In this document: piece by piece, positions 17,693 through 25,984 of the stretch
Layout: each line of letters opens with the position of its first letter
Numbering within the stretch: the stretch's first letter is position 1
Source: Allostella vacuolata
GTDB lineage: Bacteria; Pseudomonadota; Alphaproteobacteria; ATCC43930; Allostellaceae
Reading direction: 5' to 3'
NCBI GenBank assembly: GCA_006739055.1
Contig: AP019702.1
Coordinates: 5,667,388-5,731,387, forward strand
Length of the DNA: 64,000 bases
Translations under genes and position numbers: made by a program
The notes under the pieces: model-generated
What the model saw: the letters and a program-made list of their open reading frames with translations, nothing else
Database searches by the model: none
What the model was told of the DNA's origin: nothing

Positions 17693-19003
17693 ATGGACGG
17701 CCATCCCCCCCTTCGCCGCTCCGCGTCCTTCCCGCCGGAGACGATCCACGAGATCCAGCGGGCCGCGGCCGAGGGCATCTACGAGATCCGCGGCTTCGGC
17801 GCCAAGCGGCGGCTGCCGAGCTTCGATGACCTGGTCCTGCTCGGCGCCTCCATCTCCCGCTACCCGCTCGAGGGCTATCGCGAGAAGTGCGCGACCGACG
17901 TCGTCATCGGTGCCCGCTTCGCCAAGAAGCCGCTGCATCTCAAGATCCCCATCACCATCGCCGGCATGAGCTTCGGCGCGCTCTCCGCCACCGCCAAGAC
18001 CGCGCTCGGCCGGGCGGCCACCGCCATGGGCACGACCACCACGACCGGCGATGGCGGCATGACCGACGAGGAGCGCGAGGCGTCGAGCCTGCTCGTCTAC
18101 CAGGTGCTGCCGTCGCGCTATGGCCTCAACCCGCGCGACCTGCGCCGGGCCGACGCGATCGAGGTGGTGGTCGGCCAGGGCGCCAAGCCCGGCGGCGGCG
18201 GCATGCTGCTCGGCCAGAAGATCACCGAGCGGGTCGCCGGCATGCGCGTGCTGCCGGCGGGCATCGACCAGCGCAGCGCCTGCCGCCATCCCGACTGGAC
18301 CGGCCCGGACGACCTGGCGATCAAGATCCAGGAGCTGCGCGAGATCACCGACTGGCAGAAGCCGATCTATGTGAAGGTGGCGGCCGCCCGCCCGCGCTAC
18401 GACGTGCAGCTCTCGGTCAAGTCGGGCGCCGACGCGATCGTGCTCGACGGGATGCAGGGCGGCACCGGCGCCACCCAGGACGTGTTCATCGAGCATGTCG
18501 GCATCCCGACCCTGCCGGCGCTGCGCGAGGCGGTCGAGGCCCTGCAGGAGCTGGACATGCACCGCAAGGTGCCGCTGATCATCTCGGGCGGCATCCGCTC
18601 CGGCGCCGACGTCGCCAAGGCCCTGGCGATGGGGGCGGACGCGGTCTCGATCGGCACCGCGGCCCTGATCGCGCTGGACTGCAACCGGCCGATCCATGTC
18701 GCCGACTATGCCGCGCTCGGCACGGCGCCCGGGGCCTGCCACCATTGCCAGACCGGCCGCTGCCCGGTCGGCATCGCCACCCAGGATCCGGCGCTGGAGG
18801 CGCGCCTCGACGTGGATGCGGCCGCGCGCCGGGTCCGCAATTACCTGTCGACGATGGTGCTGGAGGCGCAGACCCTGGCCCGGGCGTGCGGCAAGTCGCA
18901 TCTCCACAACCTGGAGCCGGAGGATCTGGCGGCCCTGACCATGGAGGCCGCGGCCATGGCCGGCGTGCCCCTGGCCGGAACGGGCTGGATTCCGGGAAGA
19001 TAG
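17693..19003 (+). CDS. glxD: FMN-binding glutamate-synthase-like protein, GlxD/MgsC type
   Basis: A 436-residue protein equal to the central FMN/[3Fe-4S] synthase domain of GltB. The flavin barrel shows 'KIPITIAGMSFGALSATAKTALGRAA', 'PGGGGMLLGQKI', 'DGMQGGTGATQDVFIEH' and 'IISGGIRSGADVAKALAMGADAVSIGTA'. The iron-sulfur ligands are Cys349, Cys352 and Cys357 in CHHCQTGRCPVG. With glxB and glxC it makes a complete three-gene synthase. In methylotrophs the equivalent MgsABC turns glutamate plus methylamine (or gamma-glutamylmethylamide) into N-methylglutamate. The start at 17693 is 11 bp after the glxC stop. A sigma-54-like promoter sits between it and glnT. Confidence 0.9.
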   Translation: MDGHPPLRRSASFPPETIHEIQRAAAEGIYEIRGFGAKRRLPSFDDLVLLGASISRYPLEGYREKCATDVVIGARFAKKPLHLKIPITIAGMSFGALSATAKTALGRAATAMGTTTTTGDGGMTDEEREASSLLVYQVLPSRYGLNPRDLRRADAIEVVVGQGAKPGGGGMLLGQKITERVAGMRVLPAGIDQRSACRHPDWTGPDDLAIKIQELREITDWQKPIYVKVAAARPRYDVQLSVKSGADAIVLDGMQGGTGATQDVFIEHVGIPTLPALREAVEALQELDMHRKVPLIISGGIRSGADVAKALAMGADAVSIGTAALIALDCNRPIHVADYAALGTAPGACHHCQTGRCPVGIATQDPALEARLDVDAAARRVRNYLSTMVLEAQTLARACGKSHLHNLEPEDLAALTMEAAAMAGVPLAGTGWIPGR

Positions 19004-19013
19004 GGCGGCCGGC

Positions 19014-19029
19014 TGGCACGGCGGTCGCA
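19014..19029 (+). promoter_or_regulatory. Candidate sigma-54 (-24/-12) promoter for glnT/gmaS
   Basis: The sequence TGGCACGGCGGTCGCA matches TGGCACG-N4-TTGCW at every defined position but one (C for T at the 13th). The essential GG (-24) and GC (-12) are present at correct spacing. Transcription would begin near 19041, about 17 bp before the ATG at 19058. Sigma-54 with NtrC is the classic control of glutamine synthetase genes. Confidence 0.55.
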
Positions 19030-19057
19030 TCGGCGGGCGGGACAAGAGGGGGACGGG

Positions 19058-20395
19058 ATGGCCAGGACTGCGGCGGCGAAGGCGGAGAAGACCAGCGACC
19101 TGGCGGCGATCGCCCGCGAGCGCGGCATTGCCTATTTCCTGATCGCCTATGTCGATCTCTTCGGCGCCACCCGGGCCAAGCTGGTGCCGGCCTCGGCGAT
19201 CGGCGGGATGCAGAAGGCGGGCGCGGGCTTTGCCGGTTTCGCCACCCACCTCGACCTGTCGCCGGCCGATGCCGACATGTTCGCCGTGCCGGACCCGGCC
19301 AGCCTGACGGTCCTGCCCTGGAAGAAGGAGGTGGCCTGGCTGGCGGCCGACCTGTGGATGGGCGGCGCCCCGGTGCCGCAGGCCCCTCGCGTCATCCTGA
19401 AGCGCCTGATCGCCGAGGCGGCGGCCAAGGGCTGGCGCATGCGCACCGGCGTCGAGTGCGAGTTCTTCCTGCTGTCGCCGGACGGCAAGGCGATCGGCGA
19501 TGCCGGCGACGTCGCCGACAAGCCCTGCTACGACCAGCAGGCGCTGATGCGCCGCTTCGACATCATCCGGGCGATCTGCGACGGCATGGCCGAGCTCGGC
19601 TGGGGCCCGTACCAGAACGACCACGAGGACGCGAACGGCCAGTTCGAGATGAACTGGGAGTATGACGACGCGCTGGTCACCGCCGACCGGCACGTCTTCT
19701 TCAAGTTCATGGCGCGATCGATCGCCGAGGCCCACGGCGCCCGCGCCACCTTCATGCCCAAGCCCTTCCCGCACCTGACCGGGTCGGGCTGTCATGCCCA
19801 TGTCTCCCTGTGGGATGGCGCCGGCCGCAAGAACCTGTTCGAGGACGCCGACGGCGAACTCGGCCTGTCGCCGCTGGCCTACCAGTTCCTGGGCGGCGTC
19901 CTGCAGCATGCGGGCGACCTGTGCGCCCTCTTCGCCCCGACGGTGAACAGCTACAAGCGCCTCAACGCGCCGAACACCCGGTCGGGCGCCACCTGGGCGC
20001 CCAACACCATCACCTATGGCGGCAACAACCGCACCCACATGGTCCGCATCCCGGAGGCGGGCCGCTTCGAGCTGCGGCTGATGGACGCGGCCGTCAATCC
20101 CTACCTGGGCCAGGCGGCGATCCTGGCCGCGGGGCTGGACGGCATCGCCGCCGGCCGCGACCCGGGCAAGCGTCTCGACATCGACATGTACCGCGACGGC
20201 CACAAGGTGAAGGGCGCCAAGCGGCTGCCGCTCTACCTGCTCGACGCCATCCGCCTGTTCGAGAAGAGCGGCTTCACCCGCGCCGCCTTCGGCGCCGACG
20301 TCGTCGCCAGCTACGCGAAGCTCAAGATGGCGGAATGGGACGACTTCTCCCGCACCCTGTCCGAATGGGAGCGGCGGAACACGCTCGACGCCTGA
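19058..20395 (+). CDS. glnT: Type III glutamine synthetase family enzyme (GlnT / gamma-glutamylmethylamide synthetase GmaS)
   Basis: A 445-residue ATP-dependent glutamate-amine ligase. Glutamine-synthetase active-site motifs are present: GVECEFFL at 131-138 (metal glutamates), 'EDANGQFEMNW' near 190-200, 'GSGCHAHVSLWD' and 'GNNRTHMVRIPEAGRFELRL'. The sequence and length fit the GlnT/GmaS group rather than the 470-residue GlnA, and the adenylylation tyrosine loop of GlnA is not apparent. GmaS joins methylamine to glutamate, giving gamma-glutamylmethylamide for the Mgs synthase; GlnT makes glutamine. The glxBCD genes directly upstream favour the GmaS reading. Two sigma-54-like sites flank the gene. 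Confidence 0.88.
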   Translation: MARTAAAKAEKTSDLAAIARERGIAYFLIAYVDLFGATRAKLVPASAIGGMQKAGAGFAGFATHLDLSPADADMFAVPDPASLTVLPWKKEVAWLAADLWMGGAPVPQAPRVILKRLIAEAAAKGWRMRTGVECEFFLLSPDGKAIGDAGDVADKPCYDQQALMRRFDIIRAICDGMAELGWGPYQNDHEDANGQFEMNWEYDDALVTADRHVFFKFMARSIAEAHGARATFMPKPFPHLTGSGCHAHVSLWDGAGRKNLFEDADGELGLSPLAYQFLGGVLQHAGDLCALFAPTVNSYKRLNAPNTRSGATWAPNTITYGGNNRTHMVRIPEAGRFELRLMDAAVNPYLGQAAILAAGLDGIAAGRDPGKRLDIDMYRDGHKVKGAKRLPLYLLDAIRLFEKSGFTRAAFGADVVASYAKLKMAEWDDFSRTLSEWERRNTLDA

Positions 20396-20422
20396 GCCGC
20401 CGATCCGCCCGCCCACTTTGCC

Positions 20423-20438
20423 TGGCGCGCCGATTGCT
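20423..20438 (+). promoter_or_regulatory. Candidate sigma-54 (-24/-12) promoter for the dioxygenase-ABC operon
   Basis: TGGCGCGCCGATTGCT differs from TGGCACG-N4-TTGCW only at the fifth position (G for A) and keeps the invariant GG and GC at the right spacing. Transcription would start near 20450, leaving an 80-base leader before the dioxygenase ATG at 20531. The 135-bp gap is the longest within this plus-strand block. Confidence 0.55.
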
Positions 20439-20530
20439 TCATTCCGTCGCGCGGATTGCCGATGACAGCCGGTGCGGGGCGTGATTGACTCCGCCGCGGT
20501 TGCGCCTGGGCGCATTCGGAGGTGCGAGCG

Positions 20531-21601
20531 ATGGCAGTTGCGGCACGGCAAACGATTTCCGGACCCGTGGCTTGGTACGGCAAGGATCTCGAGGCATCGA
20601 ACGGCTGGGTTCGCCGGCTGAGCGATGATCAGATGGCGACGATCGAGGCGGCGCTGGCCGCGGTCGACCGCGCGGGCATCCCGACGCTGGCCATCCGGCG
20701 GGAGGATTTCCCGCTGCCCGGGTTCGAGCCCTTCATCGCGGACCTGCAGCAGGAACTGGAGACCGGCTATGGCGCCGTCCGGGTCTCCGGCCTGCCGGTT
20801 GCCCGCTACTCGCTCGACGACATGCGCCGGATCTTCTGGGGCTTCGGCACCCACATGGGCACCGCCGTCCACCAGAATGCCCGCGGCGAGCTGATCGGCG
20901 AGGTCCGTGACGAGTCGGGCGATGCCGAGCCGACCTATGTCGTACCCGTCGCCGGCCGGGTGAAGTCGAGCCGGGCGCGCGCCCGCTCGAACGGGCCGTT
21001 GCGCTTCCACACCGACCGCTGCGACGTGATCGCGCTGTTGTGTGCGCAGAACAGCATGGCGGGCGGCGTCAGCAAGCTCGCCAGCATCGCCACCATCTAC
21101 AACGAGATGCTGCGGCGGCGCCCCGATCTGCTGGACGTCCTGTTCCAGGATTTCTATCGCTCGCGGCCCGAGGACGAGGACGGGCTGCATCCGCAGCCCT
21201 GGTTCAAGCTGCCGGTGTTCGGGATGGTTGACGGCTGGCTGACCAGCCAGTACTCGCGCACCTATGTCGAGCAGGCCCAGGAATTCCCCGACGTCCCCCG
21301 GGTCACGCCCGAACAGGTTGCGGCGATGGACATGCTGGCCGAACTGGCGGAGGAGAACTGCCTCTACGCCCCCTTCGTCGAGGGCGACATGCAGTTCCTC
21401 AACAACCACGTCATCTACCACGGCCGCACCGCCTACGAGGACGACCCGACCGCGGGCCGGACCCGGCGCCTGATGCGGCTGTGGTTCTCCATGCCGAACA
21501 ACCGCCCCCTGCCTCCCGGTTTCGAGGTGCTGTGGGGTTCGACCGCCCCCAACTCGCTGCGCGGCGGCGTCGCCGTCCAGCGCGTCTCCGCCGCCGCCTG
21601 A
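20531..21601 (+). CDS. TauD/TfdA-family Fe(II)/2-oxoglutarate-dependent dioxygenase
   Basis: A 356-residue member of the TauD/TfdA/gamma-butyrobetaine-hydroxylase superfamily. The iron triad is visible: His160 and Asp162 in FHTDRCD, and His297 in NNHVIYHGRTAY. An arginine-rich 'RTRRLMRLWFSMP' follows for 2-oxoglutarate binding. Such enzymes hydroxylate a substrate at a carbon next to N, S or O, often releasing the hetero group (taurine to sulfite, methylated amines to amine plus aldehyde). The ATG at 20531 was chosen for the GGAGG 8 bp upstream. It is followed after 22 bp by an importer operon, so its substrate is probably what that importer brings in. The true substrate is unknown. Confidence 0.85.
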   Translation: MAVAARQTISGPVAWYGKDLEASNGWVRRLSDDQMATIEAALAAVDRAGIPTLAIRREDFPLPGFEPFIADLQQELETGYGAVRVSGLPVARYSLDDMRRIFWGFGTHMGTAVHQNARGELIGEVRDESGDAEPTYVVPVAGRVKSSRARARSNGPLRFHTDRCDVIALLCAQNSMAGGVSKLASIATIYNEMLRRRPDLLDVLFQDFYRSRPEDEDGLHPQPWFKLPVFGMVDGWLTSQYSRTYVEQAQEFPDVPRVTPEQVAAMDMLAELAEENCLYAPFVEGDMQFLNNHVIYHGRTAYEDDPTAGRTRRLMRLWFSMPNNRPLPPGFEVLWGSTAPNSLRGGVAVQRVSAAA

Positions 21602-21623
21602 TCCTCCGGAAAGAATCCGCCCC

Positions 21624-22676
21624 ATGGCTCCGATCAGCCGTTCCGCCCTGTTGCGCGCCGTCGCCGGCGCCGCTCTGTCCGTTGCCGTGGCCGGCGGAGC
21701 GGTTGCCCAGGGCGCCAGCAAGACCGTCTACTTCCTGACCTGGGGCGGCACCGTCCAGCAGACGCTCGAGAAGGAGGGCTGGGGCAAGAAGTTCACCGAG
21801 GCGACCGGATACACCGTCCAGCTGGTGCCGAAGGCGACCGGGCCGGAGATCATCGCGGCCGCCGTCGCTCAGAAGGACAAGCCGCAGGTCGACGTGGTGC
21901 AGAGCGACCTGCTGCCCTTCCTGGCCGGCAACGACCAGGGCATCTTCGTTCCGCTCGACCAGAAGGACATCCCCAACATCGCCAAGCTGGCCCCGGTCGC
22001 GCGCATCAACGCCAACGCGATCATGACGTATGGCGACGTCATGTCGATCATCTACAACCACGAGGTCTTCGCCCAGAAGAAGTGGGTCGAGCCCAAGGCC
22101 GACTGGGCGGAGCTGATGCGGCCGGAGTTCCGCGGCAGCCTCGTGCTGCCGCCGGTCAACACCACCTACGGCCTCTATGTGCTGATCACGCTGGCGCGCG
22201 TCCATGGCGGCAGCGAGCACCAGATCGGCCCGGGCATGGAGGCGCTGAAGAAGCTGGCGCCCGGCATCGTCGAATGGCCGACCACCTTCGCGCGCATGGG
22301 CCAGTTCCTGCAGGACGGCTCGGCGGCGGTCGGCTTCTACAGTTCGTCCTCGGCGGCCGAGATGGCCAAGCGCGGCATCCCGGTCAAGTACGTCGTGCCG
22401 AAGCCGCTGTTCTTCACGGGCACCGCCGCCGGTATCATGAAGAATGCGCCGAACCCGGAAGGTGCCAAGGCGTTCCTGAACTGGTGGCTGTCCAAGGAAG
22501 TCATGAGCTTCCGTGCCGAGCGCTACGGCAACGTGACCATGAACACCGAGGTCACCAACAACCCGATCCCGGTCTCCGCCCTCAACGAGATGCAGCGGAT
22601 CGACTACGCCCATGTGAACGCCAGCCGTGCCGAATGGATCAAGGTGTTCGAGCGCGAAGTCCTGCCGCTGAAATAG
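21624..22676 (+). CDS. ABC transporter extracellular binding protein, spermidine/putrescine (PotD/PotF) type
   Basis: A 350-residue secreted binding protein. The signal peptide is residues 1 to about 28 (MAPISRSALLRAVAGAALS...VAQ). The mature protein starts with the typical 'SKTVYFLTWGGTVQQTLEKEGW' of type-2 binding proteins for polyamines and related compounds. The motifs 'VDVVQSDLLPFLAGNDQGIFVPLD' and 'YGNVTMNTEVTNNPIPV' fit the same class. The next three genes encode the matching ATPase and two permeases in pot order. Ligands of this subfamily include putrescine, spermidine and other cationic nitrogen compounds. Confidence 0.9.
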   Translation: MAPISRSALLRAVAGAALSVAVAGGAVAQGASKTVYFLTWGGTVQQTLEKEGWGKKFTEATGYTVQLVPKATGPEIIAAAVAQKDKPQVDVVQSDLLPFLAGNDQGIFVPLDQKDIPNIAKLAPVARINANAIMTYGDVMSIIYNHEVFAQKKWVEPKADWAELMRPEFRGSLVLPPVNTTYGLYVLITLARVHGGSEHQIGPGMEALKKLAPGIVEWPTTFARMGQFLQDGSAAVGFYSSSSAAEMAKRGIPVKYVVPKPLFFTGTAAGIMKNAPNPEGAKAFLNWWLSKEVMSFRAERYGNVTMNTEVTNNPIPVSALNEMQRIDYAHVNASRAEWIKVFEREVLPLK

Positions 22677-22694
22677 TCGCGTCCGGAACGAACT

Positions 22695-23795
22695 GTGGTG
22701 GCTACGGCTCCTGCGGGCCTGGAGGCCTCGTCGCTCGTCAAGCGCTTCGGCGGGACGGCGGCGGTGGACGGGATCGACGTCTCGGTCCGGCCGGGTGAAT
22801 TCTTCACCGTGCTGGGCCCCTCCGGCTGCGGCAAGACGACCTTCCTGCGCCTCGTCGCCGGGATCCTGACGCCGGACTCGGGGCGGATCGCGATCGGCGG
22901 GGCCGATGTCAGCCAGGCCCCGATCTGGGCCCGTCGCATCGGCCTCGTGTTCCAGAACTATGCGCTCTTTCCGCACATGACGGTGGCCCAGAACGTCGCC
23001 TTCGGCCTTGCCATGCGCCGCGTGCCGCGGGCCGAGCGCGGGCCGAGGGTGGAGCGCGCGCTCGCCACCGTCCGGCTGGAGGGCTATGGCCGTCGCAAGC
23101 CCTCGGAACTGTCCGGCGGCCAGCAGCAGCGCGTGGCACTCGCCCGGGCCATCGTCGTCGAACCCGACCTGCTGCTGCTCGACGAGCCGCTGTCCAACCT
23201 CGATGCACGGCTGCGCGAGGACATGCGCAGCGAACTGGCGGACCTGCAGCACCGCCTCGGCATCACCACCGTGCTGGTGACGCACGACATCCACGAGGCC
23301 TTCTCCCTGTCCGACCGGGTCGCGGTGATGCGCGCCGGTCGCGTCGAGCAGGTGGGGGCGCCGACCGAGATCTATGATCGTCCGGCCAATCGCTTCGTTG
23401 CGGGCTTCCTCGGCCCCGTCAACGAATGGACCGGGCAGGTGCAGCGCGTGCAGGGCGGCGTGGCGGAGATCATGCTGGACGGCCTGCGGACCTGCCGCGT
23501 GGCGGCACTTCCGGGATCGGCGGCCGGGGACGCCGCGACCGTGGTCCTGCGCCCCGAGCGGCTGGCGCTTGCCCCCGCCCTCGCCACGCCTGCCCCTACC
23601 ATGTCGGCGGCCGGTGCGCTGGCCGGCCGGATCGATCAGGTCGCCCATCTCGGCAACCTCGTGAACTACCGAATCGCCCTCGACGGCCGGATGCTGCTGG
23701 CACAGGCCCTGCCGGAGCGGTCGGGGGCTCTGGCCGTGGGGACTCCGGTCCGCCTGTCGTGGGACGACGCCGACCTGGCGGCGGTCGCTCCATGA
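22695..23795 (+). CDS. ABC transporter ATP-binding protein, PotA/PotG type
   Basis: A 366-residue importer ATPase: Walker A GPSGCGKT at 41-48, signature LSGGQQQR near 138, Walker B LLLLDEP, then a C-terminal TOBE domain from about residue 245. It starts with GTG (22695; a second GTG at 22698 is equally possible), and only a weak GGA-type ribosome-binding site precedes it. It lies 18 bp after the binding-protein gene and 10 bp before the first permease. Confidence 0.92.
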   Translation: MVATAPAGLEASSLVKRFGGTAAVDGIDVSVRPGEFFTVLGPSGCGKTTFLRLVAGILTPDSGRIAIGGADVSQAPIWARRIGLVFQNYALFPHMTVAQNVAFGLAMRRVPRAERGPRVERALATVRLEGYGRRKPSELSGGQQQRVALARAIVVEPDLLLLDEPLSNLDARLREDMRSELADLQHRLGITTVLVTHDIHEAFSLSDRVAVMRAGRVEQVGAPTEIYDRPANRFVAGFLGPVNEWTGQVQRVQGGVAEIMLDGLRTCRVAALPGSAAGDAATVVLRPERLALAPALATPAPTMSAAGALAGRIDQVAHLGNLVNYRIALDGRMLLAQALPERSGALAVGTPVRLSWDDADLAAVAP

Positions 23796-23805
23796 CCATC
23801 CCTCC

Positions 23806-24693
23806 ATGACGGGTGCCGCGGCCGGCCGGGCCGCGCTCGGCGTGCGGCTCGGCGGCGGGGTCTGGATCTTCCTGGGCCCCGCGCTGCTGCTGATGCTGGC
23901 CGTCTACCTGGCGCCGCTGATCGACACCGCGGTCATCAGCCTGCACCCGAACACGCCGGCCGGCATCGACCGCAGCCACTGGACGACCGCCAACTTCCTG
24001 CGGCTGGTCGACACCTACTACTGGGGGGTGCTGGTGCGCACGCTGCGGGTCAGCATAATCATCACCCTGCTGTCGGTCCTGCTCGCCTACCCCGTTGCCG
24101 TGTGGCTGGCGGGGCTCGGCCCGCGCGGGCAGACCTGGGCCATCCTGGTCTACATGTCGCCCTGGTTCGTGAACGCAGTGGTGAAGTCCTTCGGCTGGAC
24201 GCTCATCCTCGGCAACAACGGCCTGGTGAACAACGGCCTGCGGGCGCTGGGCCTGATCGATACACCGCTGCGCCTGATGCTGAACGAGACCGGGATCGTC
24301 ATCGGCCTGCTGCCGGGGCATTTCCTCTTCGTGCTGCTGCCGTTGTGGGCAGCGCTGAAGGGGCTGGACGGCAACCTGCGCTGGGCGGCGATGACGCTGG
24401 GCGCCCGGCCGTGGCAGGTCTTCCTGCGCGTCACGGTGCCGCTCACCCTGCCGGCGCTGCTGGCGGGCGCCATCATCAACTTCACCATGAACATGGCGGC
24501 CTTCGCCGCCCCGGCGCTGCTGGGCGGCACGCGGACGCGCGTGCTGTCCTTCATCGCCTATCAGGTCAACCTGGAAGAGCTGAACTGGCCGTTCGGCGGT
24601 GCGCTGGCGGTCGCCATGCTGGTGGTGACGCTGGGCTTCGTCATGCTGGCCCAGGGCATCACCGCGCGGGGGCTGGCGGGCCCGCGGCGATGA
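23806..24693 (+). CDS. ABC transporter permease, PotB/PotH type
   Basis: A 295-residue inner-membrane permease with six helices, the first at about residues 18-40 (WIFLGPALLLMLAVYLAPLI). The EAA loop 'LRWAAMTLGARPWQVFLRVTVPLTLPAL' lies in the C-terminal half. It overlaps the next permease gene by four bases (ATGA). Together they form the channel of the polyamine-type importer. Confidence 0.92.
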   Translation: MTGAAAGRAALGVRLGGGVWIFLGPALLLMLAVYLAPLIDTAVISLHPNTPAGIDRSHWTTANFLRLVDTYYWGVLVRTLRVSIIITLLSVLLAYPVAVWLAGLGPRGQTWAILVYMSPWFVNAVVKSFGWTLILGNNGLVNNGLRALGLIDTPLRLMLNETGIVIGLLPGHFLFVLLPLWAALKGLDGNLRWAAMTLGARPWQVFLRVTVPLTLPALLAGAIINFTMNMAAFAAPALLGGTRTRVLSFIAYQVNLEELNWPFGGALAVAMLVVTLGFVMLAQGITARGLAGPRR

Positions 24694-25466
24694 AGCGGAC
24701 GCTCACCTTCTTCAACCTGCTGATGATCGTCTATGTCGTGGCGCCGATCATCCTGGTGGTGTGGATGTCCTTCACCCCCAGCATGCGCTTCGAGGTGCCG
24801 ATCGCCAGCTTCTCGCTGCGCTGGTACCAGGAGCTGTTCTCCTACGACGCCTTCATCGACAGCGCCTGGCTCAGCCTGCGCCTCGGCCTGCTGTCGGCGC
24901 TGATCGCGACGGCGCTGGGCTTCCTGGCCGCCTATGGGCTGGTGCGCGGCCGGCCCCCCGGCTCGGCCGTGCTGCTCGGCCTCTTCACCGCGCCGCTGAT
25001 CGTGCCGGCCGTCGTCTACGGCATCGCCATGCTGCAGTTCACCAACCTGGTGGGCCTCTACGGCGCGTTCCCGGCACTGCTGGCCGCCCACGTGGTGATC
25101 GTCCTGCCCTTTGCCGTGCGCACGCTGCTGGCCGCGCTCGAAGGCCAGGGGCCGGAGCTGGAATGGGCCGCGATGAGCCTCGGCGCGCGCCGCCGCCACG
25201 CGGTGCTGCTCGTCACCTTGCCGCTATGCCTGCGCGGCATGGTCTCGGCCTTCCTGTTCTGCTTCCTGATCTCGTTCTCCGAGGTCACGGTCACGCTGTT
25301 CATGGCCGGCCCCGCCCACCAGACCCTGCCGGTGCGGATCTTCAACTATGTCAGCGACCGCATCGACCCGACCATGGCCGCCGTCTCGGCCCTGATCGTC
25401 CTGGTGTCGGTCGCCCTGGTCCTGGTGCTCAACCGCCTGGGCGCGCTCGGCACCGTGCGGAAGTAA
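24690..25466 (+). CDS. ABC transporter permease, PotC/PotI type
   Basis: A 258-residue permease. The start is fixed by MKRTLTFFNLLMIVYVVAPI and the four-base overlap with the previous gene; the much longer open frame upstream lies inside the first permease. The EAA loop is 'LEWAAMSLGARRRHAVLLVTLPLC'. It ends the long plus-strand block. Its stop is 40 bp from the convergent rhodanese gene, with a GC-rich inverted repeat (25467-25473 / 25491-25497) just after the stop. Confidence 0.92.
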   Translation: MKRTLTFFNLLMIVYVVAPIILVVWMSFTPSMRFEVPIASFSLRWYQELFSYDAFIDSAWLSLRLGLLSALIATALGFLAAYGLVRGRPPGSAVLLGLFTAPLIVPAVVYGIAMLQFTNLVGLYGAFPALLAAHVVIVLPFAVRTLLAALEGQGPELEWAAMSLGARRRHAVLLVTLPLCLRGMVSAFLFCFLISFSEVTVTLFMAGPAHQTLPVRIFNYVSDRIDPTMAAVSALIVLVSVALVLVLNRLGALGTVRK

Positions 25467-25505
25467 GGCGGGGGGGCCGGCCCGCGGCGGCCCCGCCCCG
25501 TCTCG

Positions 25506-25886
25506 TCAGGCCGGTTCCACCTCCAGCCCGCCTTCGACCCCGTCCGTGAAGCCGCCGAGGTTGTGGACGCGGGCGAAGCCCAGGTCGTGCAGGGTCTTGC
25601 CCGCCAGGGCCGAGCGGCCGCCCGACGCACAGTAGAGGATGATCGGCCGGTCCTTGCGGAAGGCAGGGTCGTGGGCCGGGCTGTCCGGGTCGGCGCGGAA
25701 CTCCAGCAGGCCGCGGGATACGGCGACGGCGCCCTTCAGCTTGCCGCTCCTGGCGACCTCGGTCCCGTCCCGGACATCGACCAGCAGGGCATCGGATTCG
25801 GCCTGCATCCGGCGGGTCTCCCCCGCGTCGATCCTCGGGACGACGGCGTTCGCGGCCGCGAGCAGCTCTTTCACGGATGTCGGCAT
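25506..25886 (-). CDS. Rhodanese-domain protein
   Basis: A 126-residue single rhodanese domain without a signal peptide, so cytosolic. The active loop is YCASGGRSA with catalytic Cys86 and Arg91, the six-residue CxxxxR loop of sulfurtransferases. The N-terminal half has the usual 'LLVDVRDGTEVARSGKLKGA'. The start at 25886 (MPTSVKEL) was taken because it leaves a normal domain length; the frame is open 13 codons further. It lies downstream of amt, separated by a strong terminator, so it is probably transcribed separately. Its sulfur acceptor is unknown. Confidence 0.87.
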   Translation of the reverse strand: MPTSVKELLAAANAVVPRIDAGETRRMQAESDALLVDVRDGTEVARSGKLKGAVAVSRGLLEFRADPDSPAHDPAFRKDRPIILYCASGGRSALAGKTLHDLGFARVHNLGGFTDGVEGGLEVEPA

Positions 25887-25933
25887 GGGCTGGGGCGCTC
25901 CTCTCGATTCGGATCGGGGCGCCATCTTGCACG

Positions 25934-25961
25934 AAAAAGGGGGCGCCGAAGCGCCCCCTTT
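25934..25961 (-). terminator. Rho-independent terminator of amt
   Basis: Read on the minus strand this is an 11-base-pair stem, AAAGGGGGCGC / GCGCCCCCTTT, with a TTCG loop, running straight into TTTTT. It begins about 24 bp after the amt stop codon. It is the best intrinsic terminator in the window. Confidence 0.85.
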
Positions 25962-25984
25962 CCCCTCGACCTCGGTACCGGCGT

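Noticed and set aside
17675-21721. A long antisense open frame (over 1,300 codons) opposite glxD, glnT and the dioxygenase gene
   Set aside because: High GC makes stop codons rare in the antisense phase. The translation is rich in Arg, His, Gly and Ala with no domain, while the plus strand encodes recognised enzymes with ribosome-binding sites.
25467-25497. Inverted repeat GGCGGGG/CCCCGCC after the last permease stop as a terminator
   Set aside because: The repeat is real but has a long GC-rich centre and no T-run, so I did not list it as a terminator.
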